64,000 nt of DNA from an uncultured Oscillibacter sp. (GTDB taxonomy: Bacteria; Bacillota; Clostridia; Oscillospirales; Oscillospiraceae), in NCBI GenBank assembly GCA_949959305.1, contig CATLJA010000002.1, positions 1 to 64,000 of the forward strand, written 5' to 3'. Both the position numbers and the translations under genes were made by a program. The notes under the pieces are model-generated. The model saw only the letters and a list, made by a program, of their open reading frames with translations, ran no database searches and had not been told where the DNA came from. Below are positions 29,824 to 38,594 of this stretch, piece by piece (position 1 is the stretch's first letter; each line of letters starts with the position of its first letter).

Positions 29824-30585
29824 ATGATAAGTACAGGCGCGGCCGCCCTCATGATCCTGATGGCGGTTCTCACCGTTGTGGGCCCGATGGCGGGTATGCT
29901 GTTTCTCCGCCGGCGGGGCGGGCGGTGGCGGGACTTTTGGGTGGGCGGGGCGGCGTTCTTCCTCTTCGCCATGGTGCTGGAGCAGATCCTCCACACGCTG
30001 GTCCTCCGCTCCCCCCTGGGTCAGATCCTACAGGGCAATATCTGGCTCTACGGCCTCTACGGAGGGCTGGCGGCGGGGATCTTCGAGGAGACCGGCCGGT
30101 TTCTGGCCTTCAAGCTGGTTCTGAGGAAGCGGCGGGAGCGGATCACGGCCCTCAGCTACGGCGTCGGCCACGGCGGAATGGAGGCCTTTCTCCTGCTGGC
30201 TGTGACCTACCTCAACAACCTCTACCTGTTCTCCGTCCTCTCCAACGGCGGGACCCTGGCCCCGGAGCTGACGGCGGCCCTGGAGAATCTGGCGGCGATG
30301 CCCGCCGCCATGTACCTCTGGGCGGGCGTGGAGCGGGTCATCGCCATCACCCTCCACATGGCCCTGTCGGTGCTGGTGTTCACCGCTGTGACCCGGCCCG
30401 GAAAGCGCTGGCTGTTCCCGGCGGCCATCGGGCTCCACGCAGCCGCGGACTTTTCCACCCTCGTGTCCGCCGCCTATCTTCCGGTGGCGGCGGTGGAGCT
30501 GCTGGCGGCGGCATGGGCCCTGGCTCTGGTGTGGCTGGCAGTGGGATTGTATAAAAAACTCCCCCAAACCCCAGAAAGCCCTTGA
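29824..30585 (+). CDS. YhfC-family (PrsW/CAAX-like) intramembrane metalloprotease
   Basis: GIFEETGRFLAFKLVLRKRRERITALSYGVGHGGMEAFLLLA, ...IGLHAAADF; about 7 TM segments. Confidence 0.8.
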   Translation: MISTGAAALMILMAVLTVVGPMAGMLFLRRRGGRWRDFWVGGAAFFLFAMVLEQILHTLVLRSPLGQILQGNIWLYGLYGGLAAGIFEETGRFLAFKLVLRKRRERITALSYGVGHGGMEAFLLLAVTYLNNLYLFSVLSNGGTLAPELTAALENLAAMPAAMYLWAGVERVIAITLHMALSVLVFTAVTRPGKRWLFPAAIGLHAAADFSTLVSAAYLPVAAVELLAAAWALALVWLAVGLYKKLPQTPESP

Positions 30586-30612
30586 CCTTCCCCCTGCTGG
30601 AGGGTATATAAT
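30582..30612 (+). promoter_or_regulatory. MerR-type promoter (TTGACC, 19-bp spacer, TATAAT) upstream of merR-like gene
   Basis: ttgacc-ttccccctgctggagggta-tataat with spacer identical in layout to 29749-29779. Confidence 0.78.
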
Positions 30613-30626
30613 GGGCCAAAAGCGAG

Positions 30627-31283
30627 GTGGTCCCTGTGAAGATCAATGAGGTGGAGGCCCTGGTGGGCATCACAAAAAAGAATATCCGCTTCTACGAGGA
30701 GAAGGGCCTGCTCTCCCCCAGCCGCAACAGCGAAAACGGCTACCGGGACTACGGCCAGGAGGAGGTGGACGTCCTCCGGCGCATCAAGCTGCTGCGAAAG
30801 CTGGGCGTGCCCATTGAGGAGATCCGCCGGATGCAGGAGGGGACCCAGACCGTGGGGGACGGCATGCGCCGCCACCTGGTCACCCTGGAGCGGGAGCGGC
30901 AGAACATCGACGAGGCGGTGCGCCTGTGCGGCCTGCTCAAGGAGCGGGAGGTGCCCCTGGGGGAGCTGGACGCGGAGAGCGTGCTGGAGGAGATGGCGGA
31001 GCTGGAGCGGGCCGGAGCCACCTTCCAGAACAAGCAGCGCCAGGACGTGCGCATCCGCTATGTGGCCCCGGTGGCGGCGGCGCTGGTGATGGTGGCGCTG
31101 ATGTCGGGTGTGGCGGCGGTGATGCTCTGGGCCTTCTGGGCCGCGCCGACTGGCGCGCCCCTGGCGGTGGTGCTGGCGCTGGAGGCGGTCCCCCTGCTGA
31201 TCATCTGCGGGGTGCTCTACGCCCTGTTCCAGCGGATCCGGGAGATCGGCAGGGGCGAGTCCGACGACGCCAAGCAGTACTAG
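30627..31283 (+). CDS. MerR-family transcriptional regulator with C-terminal transmembrane helices
   Basis: KINEVEALVGITKKNIRFYEEKGLLSPSRNSENGYRDYGQEEVDVLRRIKLLRKLGVPIEEI; C-terminal hydrophobic VAPVAAALVMVALMSGVAAVMLWAF and LALEAVPLLIICGVLYALF. Confidence 0.88.
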   Translation: MVPVKINEVEALVGITKKNIRFYEEKGLLSPSRNSENGYRDYGQEEVDVLRRIKLLRKLGVPIEEIRRMQEGTQTVGDGMRRHLVTLERERQNIDEAVRLCGLLKEREVPLGELDAESVLEEMAELERAGATFQNKQRQDVRIRYVAPVAAALVMVALMSGVAAVMLWAFWAAPTGAPLAVVLALEAVPLLIICGVLYALFQRIREIGRGESDDAKQY

Positions 31284-31385
31284 ATGTTTACCAGGGCGGA
31301 ATAGCCGCCCTGGCCAGTCCGCCGGGGGCGCCGGCGGGCAGAGCGGCGGAAAAACGCCCTGTTTGCTGTAAAGGAGCTGAGATTG

Positions 31386-31598
31386 ATGAACAAGAGGAGC
31401 AAAAAGAAGATCGCCCCCATTGTGGCGGCGGCTCTGGTAGTGGTGTACCTGCTGCCCATCACAGGCGGGCTGGCGGCGGCTGCGGGGCTGCTGGGGGCCA
31501 CTGTGGGCGGCGCGGTGATCGTGGGCGTGCTGTACGCCATGGGCCAGCGCCTGCGGGAGATCGACAGCGGGGAGGAAGAGGATGCCAAAAAATACTGA
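31386..31598 (+). CDS. Small membrane protein with RLREIDSGEEEDAKKY C-terminal tail
   Basis: MNKRSKKKIAPIVAAALVVVYLLPITGGLAAAAGLLGATVGGAVIVGVLYAMGQRLREIDSGEEEDAKKY. Confidence 0.75.
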   Translation: MNKRSKKKIAPIVAAALVVVYLLPITGGLAAAAGLLGATVGGAVIVGVLYAMGQRLREIDSGEEEDAKKY

Positions 31599-31845
31599 AA
31601 ACGCACAGGCCCAGCGGCGCAGGGAGGCCATCTGGAGCGCGGCTGTCTCCACGGCCATGCGGCTGCTGATGGCCGCGGTGCTGCTGTGGCTGCGGTGGGG
31701 CAGGGACGGGGGGAGCTTCCTCTCAAAGCTGCTGGTGATTGTTCTGGTTCTGGAACTGGGGAGCATTGTCCCCATCTGGATAAATCTGAAAAAAAGGCTA
31801 GAGGAAATACAAGGAGGAGAAGAAGATGCTGCTGCTCAATATTGA
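31582..31845 (+). CDS. Small membrane protein with RLEEIQGGEEDAAAQY C-terminal tail
   Basis: Overlaps upstream ORF by 17 bp; two hydrophobic segments. Confidence 0.75.
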   Translation: MPKNTENAQAQRRREAIWSAAVSTAMRLLMAAVLLWLRWGRDGGSFLSKLLVIVLVLELGSIVPIWINLKKRLEEIQGGEEDAAAQY

Positions 31846-32137
31846 CCACGTGCCCGGGAGGGAGATCGAGGCCCTGGGGATCGTAAAGGGGACCATCGTG
31901 CAGTCGAAGAACTTCGGCAAGGACTTCATGGCCGGGATGAAAACCCTGGTGGGCGGTGAGATTACCGGCTACACGGAGATGCTGGTGGAGGCCCGCCAGC
32001 TGGCCACCAAGCGCATGGTGGACGAGGCGGAGGCCCTGGGAGCGGACGCCATTGTGAACATCCGCTTCGGCTCGTCCTCTGTGATGCAGGGGGCGGCGGA
32101 GGTCATCGCCTACGGCACCGCGGTTCGCCTGCGGTGA
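31826..32137 (+). CDS. YbjQ/UPF0145 family heavy-metal-binding-domain protein
   Basis: PGREIEALGIVKGTIVQSKNFGKDFMAGMKTLVGGEITGYTEMLVEARQLATKRMVDEAEALGADAIVNIRF. Confidence 0.9.
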   Translation: MLLLNIDHVPGREIEALGIVKGTIVQSKNFGKDFMAGMKTLVGGEITGYTEMLVEARQLATKRMVDEAEALGADAIVNIRFGSSSVMQGAAEVIAYGTAVRLR

Positions 32138-32150
32138 AAGGATCCGCCCT

Positions 32151-32762
32151 ATGACCATTCAGGAGAAGATGCACAGCGGGGCGCTGTACCTGCCTATGGA
32201 CGAGGCCCTGTTTCAGGAGCAGCTGGACTGGCTGGACCGGCTCTGGGACTTCAACGCCACCCGGCCCTCCCAGCTGGCGGAGCGGGAGACTCTGCTCCGG
32301 GAGCTGTTCGCGGAGATCGGGGAGGGGTGCTACATCGAGCCGCCCCTCCACGCCAACTGGGGCGGACGCCACGTCCACTTCGGGCGGAACATCTACGCCA
32401 ACTTCAATCTGGCCCTGGTGGACGACACCCACATCTACGTGGGGGACAATACCATGTTCGGCCCCAACGTGGTAGTGGCTACGGCTGGTCACCCCCTTCT
32501 GCCGGAGCTGCGGGAGCAGGGCTATCAGTACAACGCGCCGGTCCATATCGGCAGGAACTGCTGGATCGGCGCGGGGGCCATCCTCCTGCCCGGGGTCACG
32601 GTGGGGGACAACGCGGTCATTGGCGCGGGGAGCATTGTCACCAAGGACGTTCCCGCCAGCGTGCTGGCCGTGGGGAACCCCTGCCGGGTGCTGCGGGAGA
32701 TCGGGGAGCATGACCGGGCCTACTACTTCAAGGACCGGAGGATCGACGGCAGCGCCCTATAA
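32151..32762 (+). CDS. Sugar O-acetyltransferase (maltose/galactoside acetyltransferase family)
   Basis: CYIEPPLHANWGGRHVHFGRNIYANFNLALVDDTHIYVGDNTMFGPNVVVATAGHPL; hexapeptide repeats. Confidence 0.92.
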   Translation: MTIQEKMHSGALYLPMDEALFQEQLDWLDRLWDFNATRPSQLAERETLLRELFAEIGEGCYIEPPLHANWGGRHVHFGRNIYANFNLALVDDTHIYVGDNTMFGPNVVVATAGHPLLPELREQGYQYNAPVHIGRNCWIGAGAILLPGVTVGDNAVIGAGSIVTKDVPASVLAVGNPCRVLREIGEHDRAYYFKDRRIDGSAL

Positions 32763-32794
32763 AAGAAGCGCTGTGACCTCTCACAGCCTGAAAG

Positions 32795-32835
32795 AAACCC
32801 CGTACAGCCGGCAGTCTGCCGGCTGTACGGGGTTT
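32795..32835. terminator. Rho-independent terminator, 19-bp perfect stem
   Basis: aaaccccgtacagccggca-gtc-tgccggctgtacggggttt. Confidence 0.92.
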
Positions 32836-32902
32836 TGCGTCTTTGCTTGTTGTTTTCTCCGGGCACAGGGAAAGCCCATGAGCCCGGCCCGGGAACGGCC
32901 GC

Positions 32903-34669
32903 TCAGTGCAGCAGCCACCCGGGAATATCCGTGTCCGGCTCCGGCGCGGGCTGCGGAGGATCCTCCTGGGCCGGCGGAGGCGCGGGCTCGCCGCCGGCGT
33001 CCGGCATGGGGGGCGGCACGGGTATGCCCGCGTCCCCCACGGTGGGCTGGCTGAAGTCCGGCATCTCCGGCGTTACCGGCCGGCCGGCGGTGCCGGAGAG
33101 GATGATCTGGTTGCGGCTTTTATAGTTGCTCTTGGCCTCCACATTGCTGGAAAGGAGCGTGCCGTCGCCCTTGTAGACGTTGCGGTAGGAGACCACCTCA
33201 TAGCCGGTGTAGCCGTTCTGCTTCTGCCGCTGCTCCCCCCAGGGCAGCTCCTCCGTCTCCACGTACTCGGTCTCGTACTTGGTGGTGCCCAGCAGATCAT
33301 AGGTCATCTTCACGTAGGTGTCGTCGGTCTTGGTGCCTACGATGGTGACGGTGAGCTTGCTGTTGGCGTAGCCCACGTCGATCCGGATGGGGTAGCCGGT
33401 GTTGTTCTTGAAGCGGAACTCCGGCCCGCCCCAGCTGACGGTGGCGTCCATGCCCAGGGTGATGTAGCCGGGGTAGAAGCGGTGGTTGTAGCGCTCCACG
33501 ATCTCCAGATTGGCCAGCAGGGTGGCCAGGTAGATGGTGCTGGAGACCTGGCAGATGCCGCCGCCTACGGTGTTGACGGTCTCGCCGTTGACGTAGGTGG
33601 CCGCCTCGCCGTAGCCCCGCTCCACAGTCCGCTTGCCCACCACCTGATTGTAGTCGAACACATCCCCGTCGTTGAGCACCAGCCCGTTCACCGCCGCGCC
33701 GGCCAGCTTCACGTTGCCCTTGCGGGCGCCGGTGCCGCTGACGTTGGTGGTGGTGGTGCTCAGCACGTCCCGGAACAGCACCGCCTCCAGCTCCTGGGCG
33801 GTCATCTTCGGGTAGACCACCTCGGCGGGCAGCTGCACCGTCTCCCCGGGCACGGCGGCCTCCAGGGCAAAGGCGGCGGCCTCCGGGTCCAGCCGGACCC
33901 CCACCTCGCCGTCCACCACCTTGCCGGTCTCCACATCGTACCGGGCGGCGCTGGGCTCCGCGTTCAGCTCCTGGGCCAGGGCCTGGAGGTCCAGATCCAG
34001 GGCCGGCAGCTCCTCCCACGGAGCCTCCACCTCGCCGGGATCCCCCTCCAGGTACTCCAGCTCCTCCACCAAGCCCTCCTGGTCCAGCCGCTGGCCCGCG
34101 GCGGGCTTGGTGGCGTACAGGCCGTCCCGGCTGAGCTGGTAGCTGCCGTCGATGCTCTGACGGTCAAAGCCGGCCGCCAGCTCCTGGGCAGTGCGGCGCA
34201 GGATCGCCGGGTCAAAGGCGCTGACCTCCGCCTCCACCTTGGTGGACCCGCCCAGACGGCCCTTGAGCATGGTCCAGCCGTTTTTGAGCCAGCCCAGCGC
34301 GCCCTCCTCCCGGCCAATGTGCCAGGCGGCGTCCGTCAGCTCCTCTGTATCAACCTGGGCGCCCAGCTCCTTCTGGGTGTATGTACCGAGCTCCAGCCCG
34401 TTGGCGGTGACGGTCACCTCTCCGCTCAGCAGGGCGTCCGGGCTCACCCGCTCCGCCAGCTCCTCCCGGCTCAGCCCCTCCAGGGACTCCTCCCCCAGCT
34501 GTACGCCCGGGAAGACCTGCTGGTAGCTGCCGGCGTAGGCGCACAGTCCGGCCGCGGCGGCGATGAGCAGGCCTGCCGCCGCCGCGGCGGCGATCCAGCC
34601 GGCCTTGCCGCCCCTATTCTTGTTGGTCTGCTCCAGCAGCTCCTGCTGTGAGACCCGTTTTCCATCCAT
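32903..34669 (-). CDS. VanW-family / peptidoglycan-binding-4 domain membrane-anchored protein
   Basis: N-terminal TM; NDGDVFDYNQVVGKRTVERGYGEAATYVNGETVNTVGGGICQVSSTIYLATLLANLEIVERYNHRFYPGYITLGMDATVSWG. Confidence 0.92.
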   Translation of the reverse strand: MDGKRVSQQELLEQTNKNRGGKAGWIAAAAAAGLLIAAAAGLCAYAGSYQQVFPGVQLGEESLEGLSREELAERVSPDALLSGEVTVTANGLELGTYTQKELGAQVDTEELTDAAWHIGREEGALGWLKNGWTMLKGRLGGSTKVEAEVSAFDPAILRRTAQELAAGFDRQSIDGSYQLSRDGLYATKPAAGQRLDQEGLVEELEYLEGDPGEVEAPWEELPALDLDLQALAQELNAEPSAARYDVETGKVVDGEVGVRLDPEAAAFALEAAVPGETVQLPAEVVYPKMTAQELEAVLFRDVLSTTTTNVSGTGARKGNVKLAGAAVNGLVLNDGDVFDYNQVVGKRTVERGYGEAATYVNGETVNTVGGGICQVSSTIYLATLLANLEIVERYNHRFYPGYITLGMDATVSWGGPEFRFKNNTGYPIRIDVGYANSKLTVTIVGTKTDDTYVKMTYDLLGTTKYETEYVETEELPWGEQRQKQNGYTGYEVVSYRNVYKGDGTLLSSNVEAKSNYKSRNQIILSGTAGRPVTPEMPDFSQPTVGDAGIPVPPPMPDAGGEPAPPPAQEDPPQPAPEPDTDIPGWLLH

Positions 34670-34712
34670 GCCAACCTCCTTCTTCCCCCAGAAGAGAGGG
34701 GGAAGCGTTCCT

Positions 34713-34742
34713 ATTGTGGTATATTTTCTAGTGTACCACAAT
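34713..34742. promoter_or_regulatory. Palindrome ATTGTGGTA-N12-TACCACAAT upstream of vanW-like gene; operator candidate
   Basis: Perfect 9-bp arms. Confidence 0.5.
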
Positions 34743-34815
34743 ATAAAGGAAAAAGAATTACAATTTTGTAACAAGGAGACGGAAAATTTTTGTGCTATTC
34801 TCCTTTTTTGCCGCC

Positions 34816-34844
34816 TTGACTTTTTCCGACAGAAGGGGTACTAT
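34816..34844 (+). promoter_or_regulatory. pyrG promoter (TTGACT-17-TACTAT)
   Basis: Direct reading. Confidence 0.6.
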
Positions 34845-34900
34845 TGGAAAATATTATTTTGCGGCAGGAGCGGAGCTCCGCTGCGGAGGAGGGATATTTG

Positions 34901-36502
34901 ATGCCGGTAAAATACATCTTTGTCACCGGCGGCGTGGTTTCGGGCCTGGGCAAGGGGATCACCGCCGCCGCCCTGGGCCGCCTGCTCAAGCAGCGGGGCC
35001 TGCGCGTGCGGGTGCAGAAGCTGGACCCCTATCTCAACGTGGACCCGGGCACCATGAGCCCCTACCAGCACGGGGAGGTGTTCGTCACCGACGATGGGGC
35101 GGAGACGGACCTGGATCTGGGCCACTACGAGCGGTTTATTGACGAGAGCCTGGACGTGAACTCCTCCGTCTCCGCGGGCAGGGTCTACTGGGAGGTCCTC
35201 AGCCGGGAGCGGCGGGGGGATTTTCTGGGGGGCACGGTGCAGATCATCCCCCACATCACCGACGAGATCAAGCGGCGCATCTGCCAGCTGGATCAGCCGG
35301 GCGTGGACGTGGCCATTGTGGAGATCGGCGGCACGGTGGGGGACATCGAGTCCCAGCCCTTTCTGGAGGCCATCCGCCAGGTGGCGGCGGAGCGGGGGCG
35401 GCAGAACGTCATGTTCCTCCACGTGTCTCTCATCGTGTCCATCCCCGGCACCGGGGAGTGCAAGAGCAAGCCCACCCAGCACTCGGCCAAGGAGCTGCTG
35501 GGACTGGGCATCCAGCCGGACGTGATGATCTGCCGCAGCGACGGACCCGTGCCCCGGGAGGTCCTGGAGAAGATCTCCCTGTTCTGCGGCATCCCTGTGG
35601 AGAACGTCATCCCCAACCTGACGGCGGATCTGCTCTACGAGGTCCCCCTGATGCTGGAGCAGGAGGGACTGGCGGAGGCGGTGGTGCGGCGGCTGGGTCT
35701 GGACTGCCATGAGCCGGATCTGACCGAGTGGACCGCCATGGTCCAGCGGGCCCGGCATTTGGAGGGGGCGGTGGAAATCGCCCTGGTGGGGAAGTACGTG
35801 GCCCTCCACGACGCGTACCTCTCTGTGGCCGAGGCTCTGACCCACGCGGGCATTGAAAACGGCGTCAAGGTGTCGGTCCGCTGGGTGGACAGCGAGACGG
35901 TGACCGACGATAACGCCGCCCAGGTCCTGGCCGGGTGCGGCGGCGTGCTGGTTCCCGGCGGCTTCGGGGACCGGGGCGTGGAGGGCAAGATCAGCGCCAT
36001 CCGCTATGCCCGGGAGAACCGGGTCCCTTTCCTGGGCATCTGCCTGGGAATGCAGATGGCGGTGGTGGAGCTGGCCCGCCACGCCGCGGGGCTGCCCTGC
36101 GCCCACTCCGCCGAGCTGGACCCGCAGACAAGGGAGCCGGTCATTGCCCTGATGCCGGATCAGGCGGGCGTGACCAGCAAGGGGGGCACCATGCGGCTGG
36201 GCAGCTGGCCCTGCGTTCTGACCGCAGGGTCCCGGGCTGCGGCGGCCTACGGAACAGAGCGCATCGACGAGCGCCACCGCCACCGCTATGAGTTCAACAA
36301 CGACTACCGCCAGCCCCTGGAGGCGGCGGGACTGGTCCTCTCCGGCCTCTCCCCGGACGGGCGGCTGGTGGAGGCGGTGGAGCTGAGGGACCACCCCTGG
36401 TTTGTGGGGGTGCAGTTCCACCCGGAGCTCAAGAGCCGTCCCAACCGGGCCCACCCCCTGTTCCGAGAGTTTGTAGCGGCAGCAAAGGGGACAAGGGCAT
36501 AG
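34901..36502 (+). CDS. pyrG: CTP synthase
   Basis: [34 protein letters not shown]-terminal glutamine amidotransferase [14 protein letters not shown]. Confidence 0.98.
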   Translation: MPVKYIFVTGGVVSGLGKGITAAALGRLLKQRGLRVRVQKLDPYLNVDPGTMSPYQHGEVFVTDDGAETDLDLGHYERFIDESLDVNSSVSAGRVYWEVLSRERRGDFLGGTVQIIPHITDEIKRRICQLDQPGVDVAIVEIGGTVGDIESQPFLEAIRQVAAERGRQNVMFLHVSLIVSIPGTGECKSKPTQHSAKELLGLGIQPDVMICRSDGPVPREVLEKISLFCGIPVENVIPNLTADLLYEVPLMLEQEGLAEAVVRRLGLDCHEPDLTEWTAMVQRARHLEGAVEIALVGKYVALHDAYLSVAEALTHAGIENGVKVSVRWVDSETVTDDNAAQVLAGCGGVLVPGGFGDRGVEGKISAIRYARENRVPFLGICLGMQMAVVELARHAAGLPCAHSAELDPQTREPVIALMPDQAGVTSKGGTMRLGSWPCVLTAGSRAAAAYGTERIDERHRHRYEFNNDYRQPLEAAGLVLSGLSPDGRLVEAVELRDHPWFVGVQFHPELKSRPNRAHPLFREFVAAAKGTRA

Positions 36503-36506
36503 AGAG

Positions 36507-36543
36507 CGTGCCGCGCCATTTCCATGGCGCGGCACGTCTGTTT
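36507..36543 (+). terminator. Rho-independent terminator of pyrG
   Basis: cgtgccgcgccat-ttcc-atggcgcggcacg tctgttt. Confidence 0.85.
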
Positions 36544-36790
36544 ACAGGCGCATGTCCGTAACCCAGCTGGTGAGCAGCAGGAGGTAGGACAGGGGCCAGA
36601 GCAGGAACAGGGGGCCGCTGTACGCGCCCAGGGGCGTTCCCGGGCAGATCACCAGCCGCAGCAGGCCATAGAGCACCAGCACAGCCAGGGACAGGTACTG
36701 GGCCCACAGGGCCAGGGGGGCGTACAGCGCCGCCCGGCGGCGCAGGCAGGGGGTCAGATCAATTACCTTGCCGGGTTCCTTCACATACAT
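36542..36790 (-). CDS. Small membrane protein, hypothetical
   Basis: 82 aa with two hydrophobic segments. Confidence 0.5.
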   Translation of the reverse strand: MYVKEPGKVIDLTPCLRRRAALYAPLALWAQYLSLAVLVLYGLLRLVICPGTPLGAYSGPLFLLWPLSYLLLLTSWVTDMRL

Positions 36791-36925
36791 GGCGTTTTCC
36801 TCCTTTATGTTGCTTCCTGTATAACAGAATACAATAATCGCTGTCCAAAAGTATGGACAGTCGGCAGCAGCGGCTCTATCCTATTCTAGTCTGCCGCCGG
36901 GGAGGATATGCCCCCTGCCCAGAAC

Positions 36926-36960
36926 AAGACCCGCAGGGCGTTCACCCTGCGGGTCTTGCT
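36926..36960. terminator. Hairpin terminator downstream of flavodoxin-type gene
   Basis: aagacccgcaggg-N6-ccctgcgggtctt. Confidence 0.75.
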
Positions 36961-36967
36961 TTGCGAA

Positions 36968-37516
36968 TTATTCCATGGACCTGCCCAGCTGATAGGCAGT
37001 ATCCAGCTCCGGACGGCCCTGGATATCGCCTGCGGCCATCACGCCGCCGCACAGCACCTTCCCCAGGCTGTCCCAACCTAAGTGAGACATCAACCGATCG
37101 TACCAGTAGGTGGTTTCCTCGTAGCCGTTACCCTCGGCCGCCATCAGCAGAACGCACTTTTTGCTGGGGTTCCGGTAGTCCTTATCGCACTCCGCAACAG
37201 CAAACAGCCTGTCAATGGCGGTTTTCAGCTGGCCGCTGATGGTCCAGTAGTACAAGGGGGAGGCCAGAACCACCACATCGGCGGCCCTGTAGGCTGCGTA
37301 TATCTGCTCCATGTCGTCCCGCTGGACGCATGGATGCTCCGGGTCCTTGCCGCCGCCGAAGCAGCCCTTGCAGCCGTGAATGCACATCTTATCCAGGAAA
37401 AAGGCGGTGACCTTGTTTCCCGTCTCCTCCGCGCCGCGGGTAAAGGCGCTTACCAGTTGGGACGTATTCCCGTTTTTTCGGGGACTGCCGTTGAGTATCA
37501 GAATTTTTGCCGCCAT
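36968..37516 (-). CDS. Flavodoxin-family NAD(P)H oxidoreductase / iron-sulfur flavoprotein
   Basis: KILILNGSPRKNGNTSQLVSAF; CIHGCKGCFGGGKDPEHPC; SPLYYWTISGQLKTAIDR. Confidence 0.88.
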   Translation of the reverse strand: MAAKILILNGSPRKNGNTSQLVSAFTRGAEETGNKVTAFFLDKMCIHGCKGCFGGGKDPEHPCVQRDDMEQIYAAYRAADVVVLASPLYYWTISGQLKTAIDRLFAVAECDKDYRNPSKKCVLLMAAEGNGYEETTYWYDRLMSHLGWDSLGKVLCGGVMAAGDIQGRPELDTAYQLGRSME

Positions 37517-37530
37517 TATACGCCCTCCCT

Positions 37531-38076
37531 CTACAGCTTATCCGCCAGGGCCGCCGCCTGCTTGCAGCCGTCCGTTCTGTCGATGTCTCCTTTGTTCAAT
37601 ACGCCAGGAATCAAAACCTCTCCTGCCATCGTCCATTTCAGCAGCGCGGCAGTGCGCTCCATCGGAATGCGCACACCGTCAAAAACAGACATGTCCTCCT
37701 CCTCACAGCAGGCAATCATGGCGCACTCCTTACCCGCCACGTCCTTGCCGCCAACCACAAAGGAGAACAGCCTGTCAATAACGCCTTTGATCTGGGCGGG
37801 GATGGTATACCAGTAGACCGGCATGGTGAATACGACTGCGTCCGCCTCCAGAATTGCGGGAGCAATCGTGTTGAAGGCATCGTCAAAGGAGCATGCCTTC
37901 CCTGTCTTGAAGCATGTTTCGCAGGCGCGGCATCCGCCCACATTCTGCATGGCCGCGTCAAAGCGGGTGACGGCGTGCCCCTTGGCCTCCGCAGCCTGGA
38001 TGAAGGCGTCGGTCATAGCGAAGCTGTTGCCGCCTTTGCGGGGACTGCCAGTGATGACCACGATTTTTTTGCCCAT
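37531..38076 (-). CDS. Flavodoxin-family NAD(P)H oxidoreductase / iron-sulfur flavoprotein
   Basis: KIVVITGSPRKGGNSFAMTDAF; VGGCRACETCFKTGKACSF; MPVYWYTIPAQIKGVIDRLF. Confidence 0.88.
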   Translation of the reverse strand: MGKKIVVITGSPRKGGNSFAMTDAFIQAAEAKGHAVTRFDAAMQNVGGCRACETCFKTGKACSFDDAFNTIAPAILEADAVVFTMPVYWYTIPAQIKGVIDRLFSFVVGGKDVAGKECAMIACCEEEDMSVFDGVRIPMERTAALLKWTMAGEVLIPGVLNKGDIDRTDGCKQAAALADKL

Positions 38077-38163
38077 AAAGCACTCTCCTGTTTGATGAAA
38101 TTTGTTGAGCTATTGACTTCGCTCCTGGTATGCACTATCATAATCATGGATAAGAAAAAAAGC

Positions 38164-38190
38164 AAGTACGCACATGAAAGTGCGGTACTT
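38164..38190. promoter_or_regulatory. Imperfect dyad aagtac-gcac...gtgcggtactt in the divergent hxlR/flavodoxin promoter region
   Basis: Left AAGTACGCAC, right GTGCGGTACTT (one-base bulge). Confidence 0.55.
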
Positions 38191-38211
38191 ACTAAAAGGA
38201 GAGTGTACCGT

Positions 38212-38544
38212 ATGACAAATCAGTGCATCGCCGGGGCCTGTCTGGGGAGCACAGGGTTCAGTTATACCCTGTCGCTGATCAACGGAAAGTATAAAATGAA
38301 TATCCTGTATGCCCTGATGGAATTTCAGGTGGTCCGGTTCAACGAGATGAAAAAGTACATTGGCACCATATCCTATAAGACCCTCAGCTCCAGTCTGAAG
38401 GAGCTGGAGGCGGACGGCCTTGTCCATCGGGAGGAGTACCCTCAAATTCCGCCCAAGGTGGAGTACAGCTTGACGGAGCGGGGGCGGTCCCTGATTCCCA
38501 TTCTGGACGCAATGTGCGTTTGGGGCGAGAAAAACCGCCAATAG
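38212..38544 (+). CDS. HxlR-family transcriptional regulator
   Basis: FSYTLSLINGKYKMNILYALMEFQVVRFNEMKKYIGTISYKTLSSSLKELEADGLVHREEYPQIPPKVEYSLTERGRSLIPIL. Confidence 0.92.
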   Translation: MTNQCIAGACLGSTGFSYTLSLINGKYKMNILYALMEFQVVRFNEMKKYIGTISYKTLSSSLKELEADGLVHREEYPQIPPKVEYSLTERGRSLIPILDAMCVWGEKNRQ

Positions 38545-38580
38545 CAGAAGGGAGACGGCGTAAGCCGTCTCCCTTCTGCT
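38543..38580 (+). terminator. Terminator hairpin after hxlR-like gene
   Basis: agcagaagggagacggc-gtaa-gccgtctcccttctgct. Confidence 0.75.
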
Positions 38581-38594
38581 GTTAAACGTCTGAC

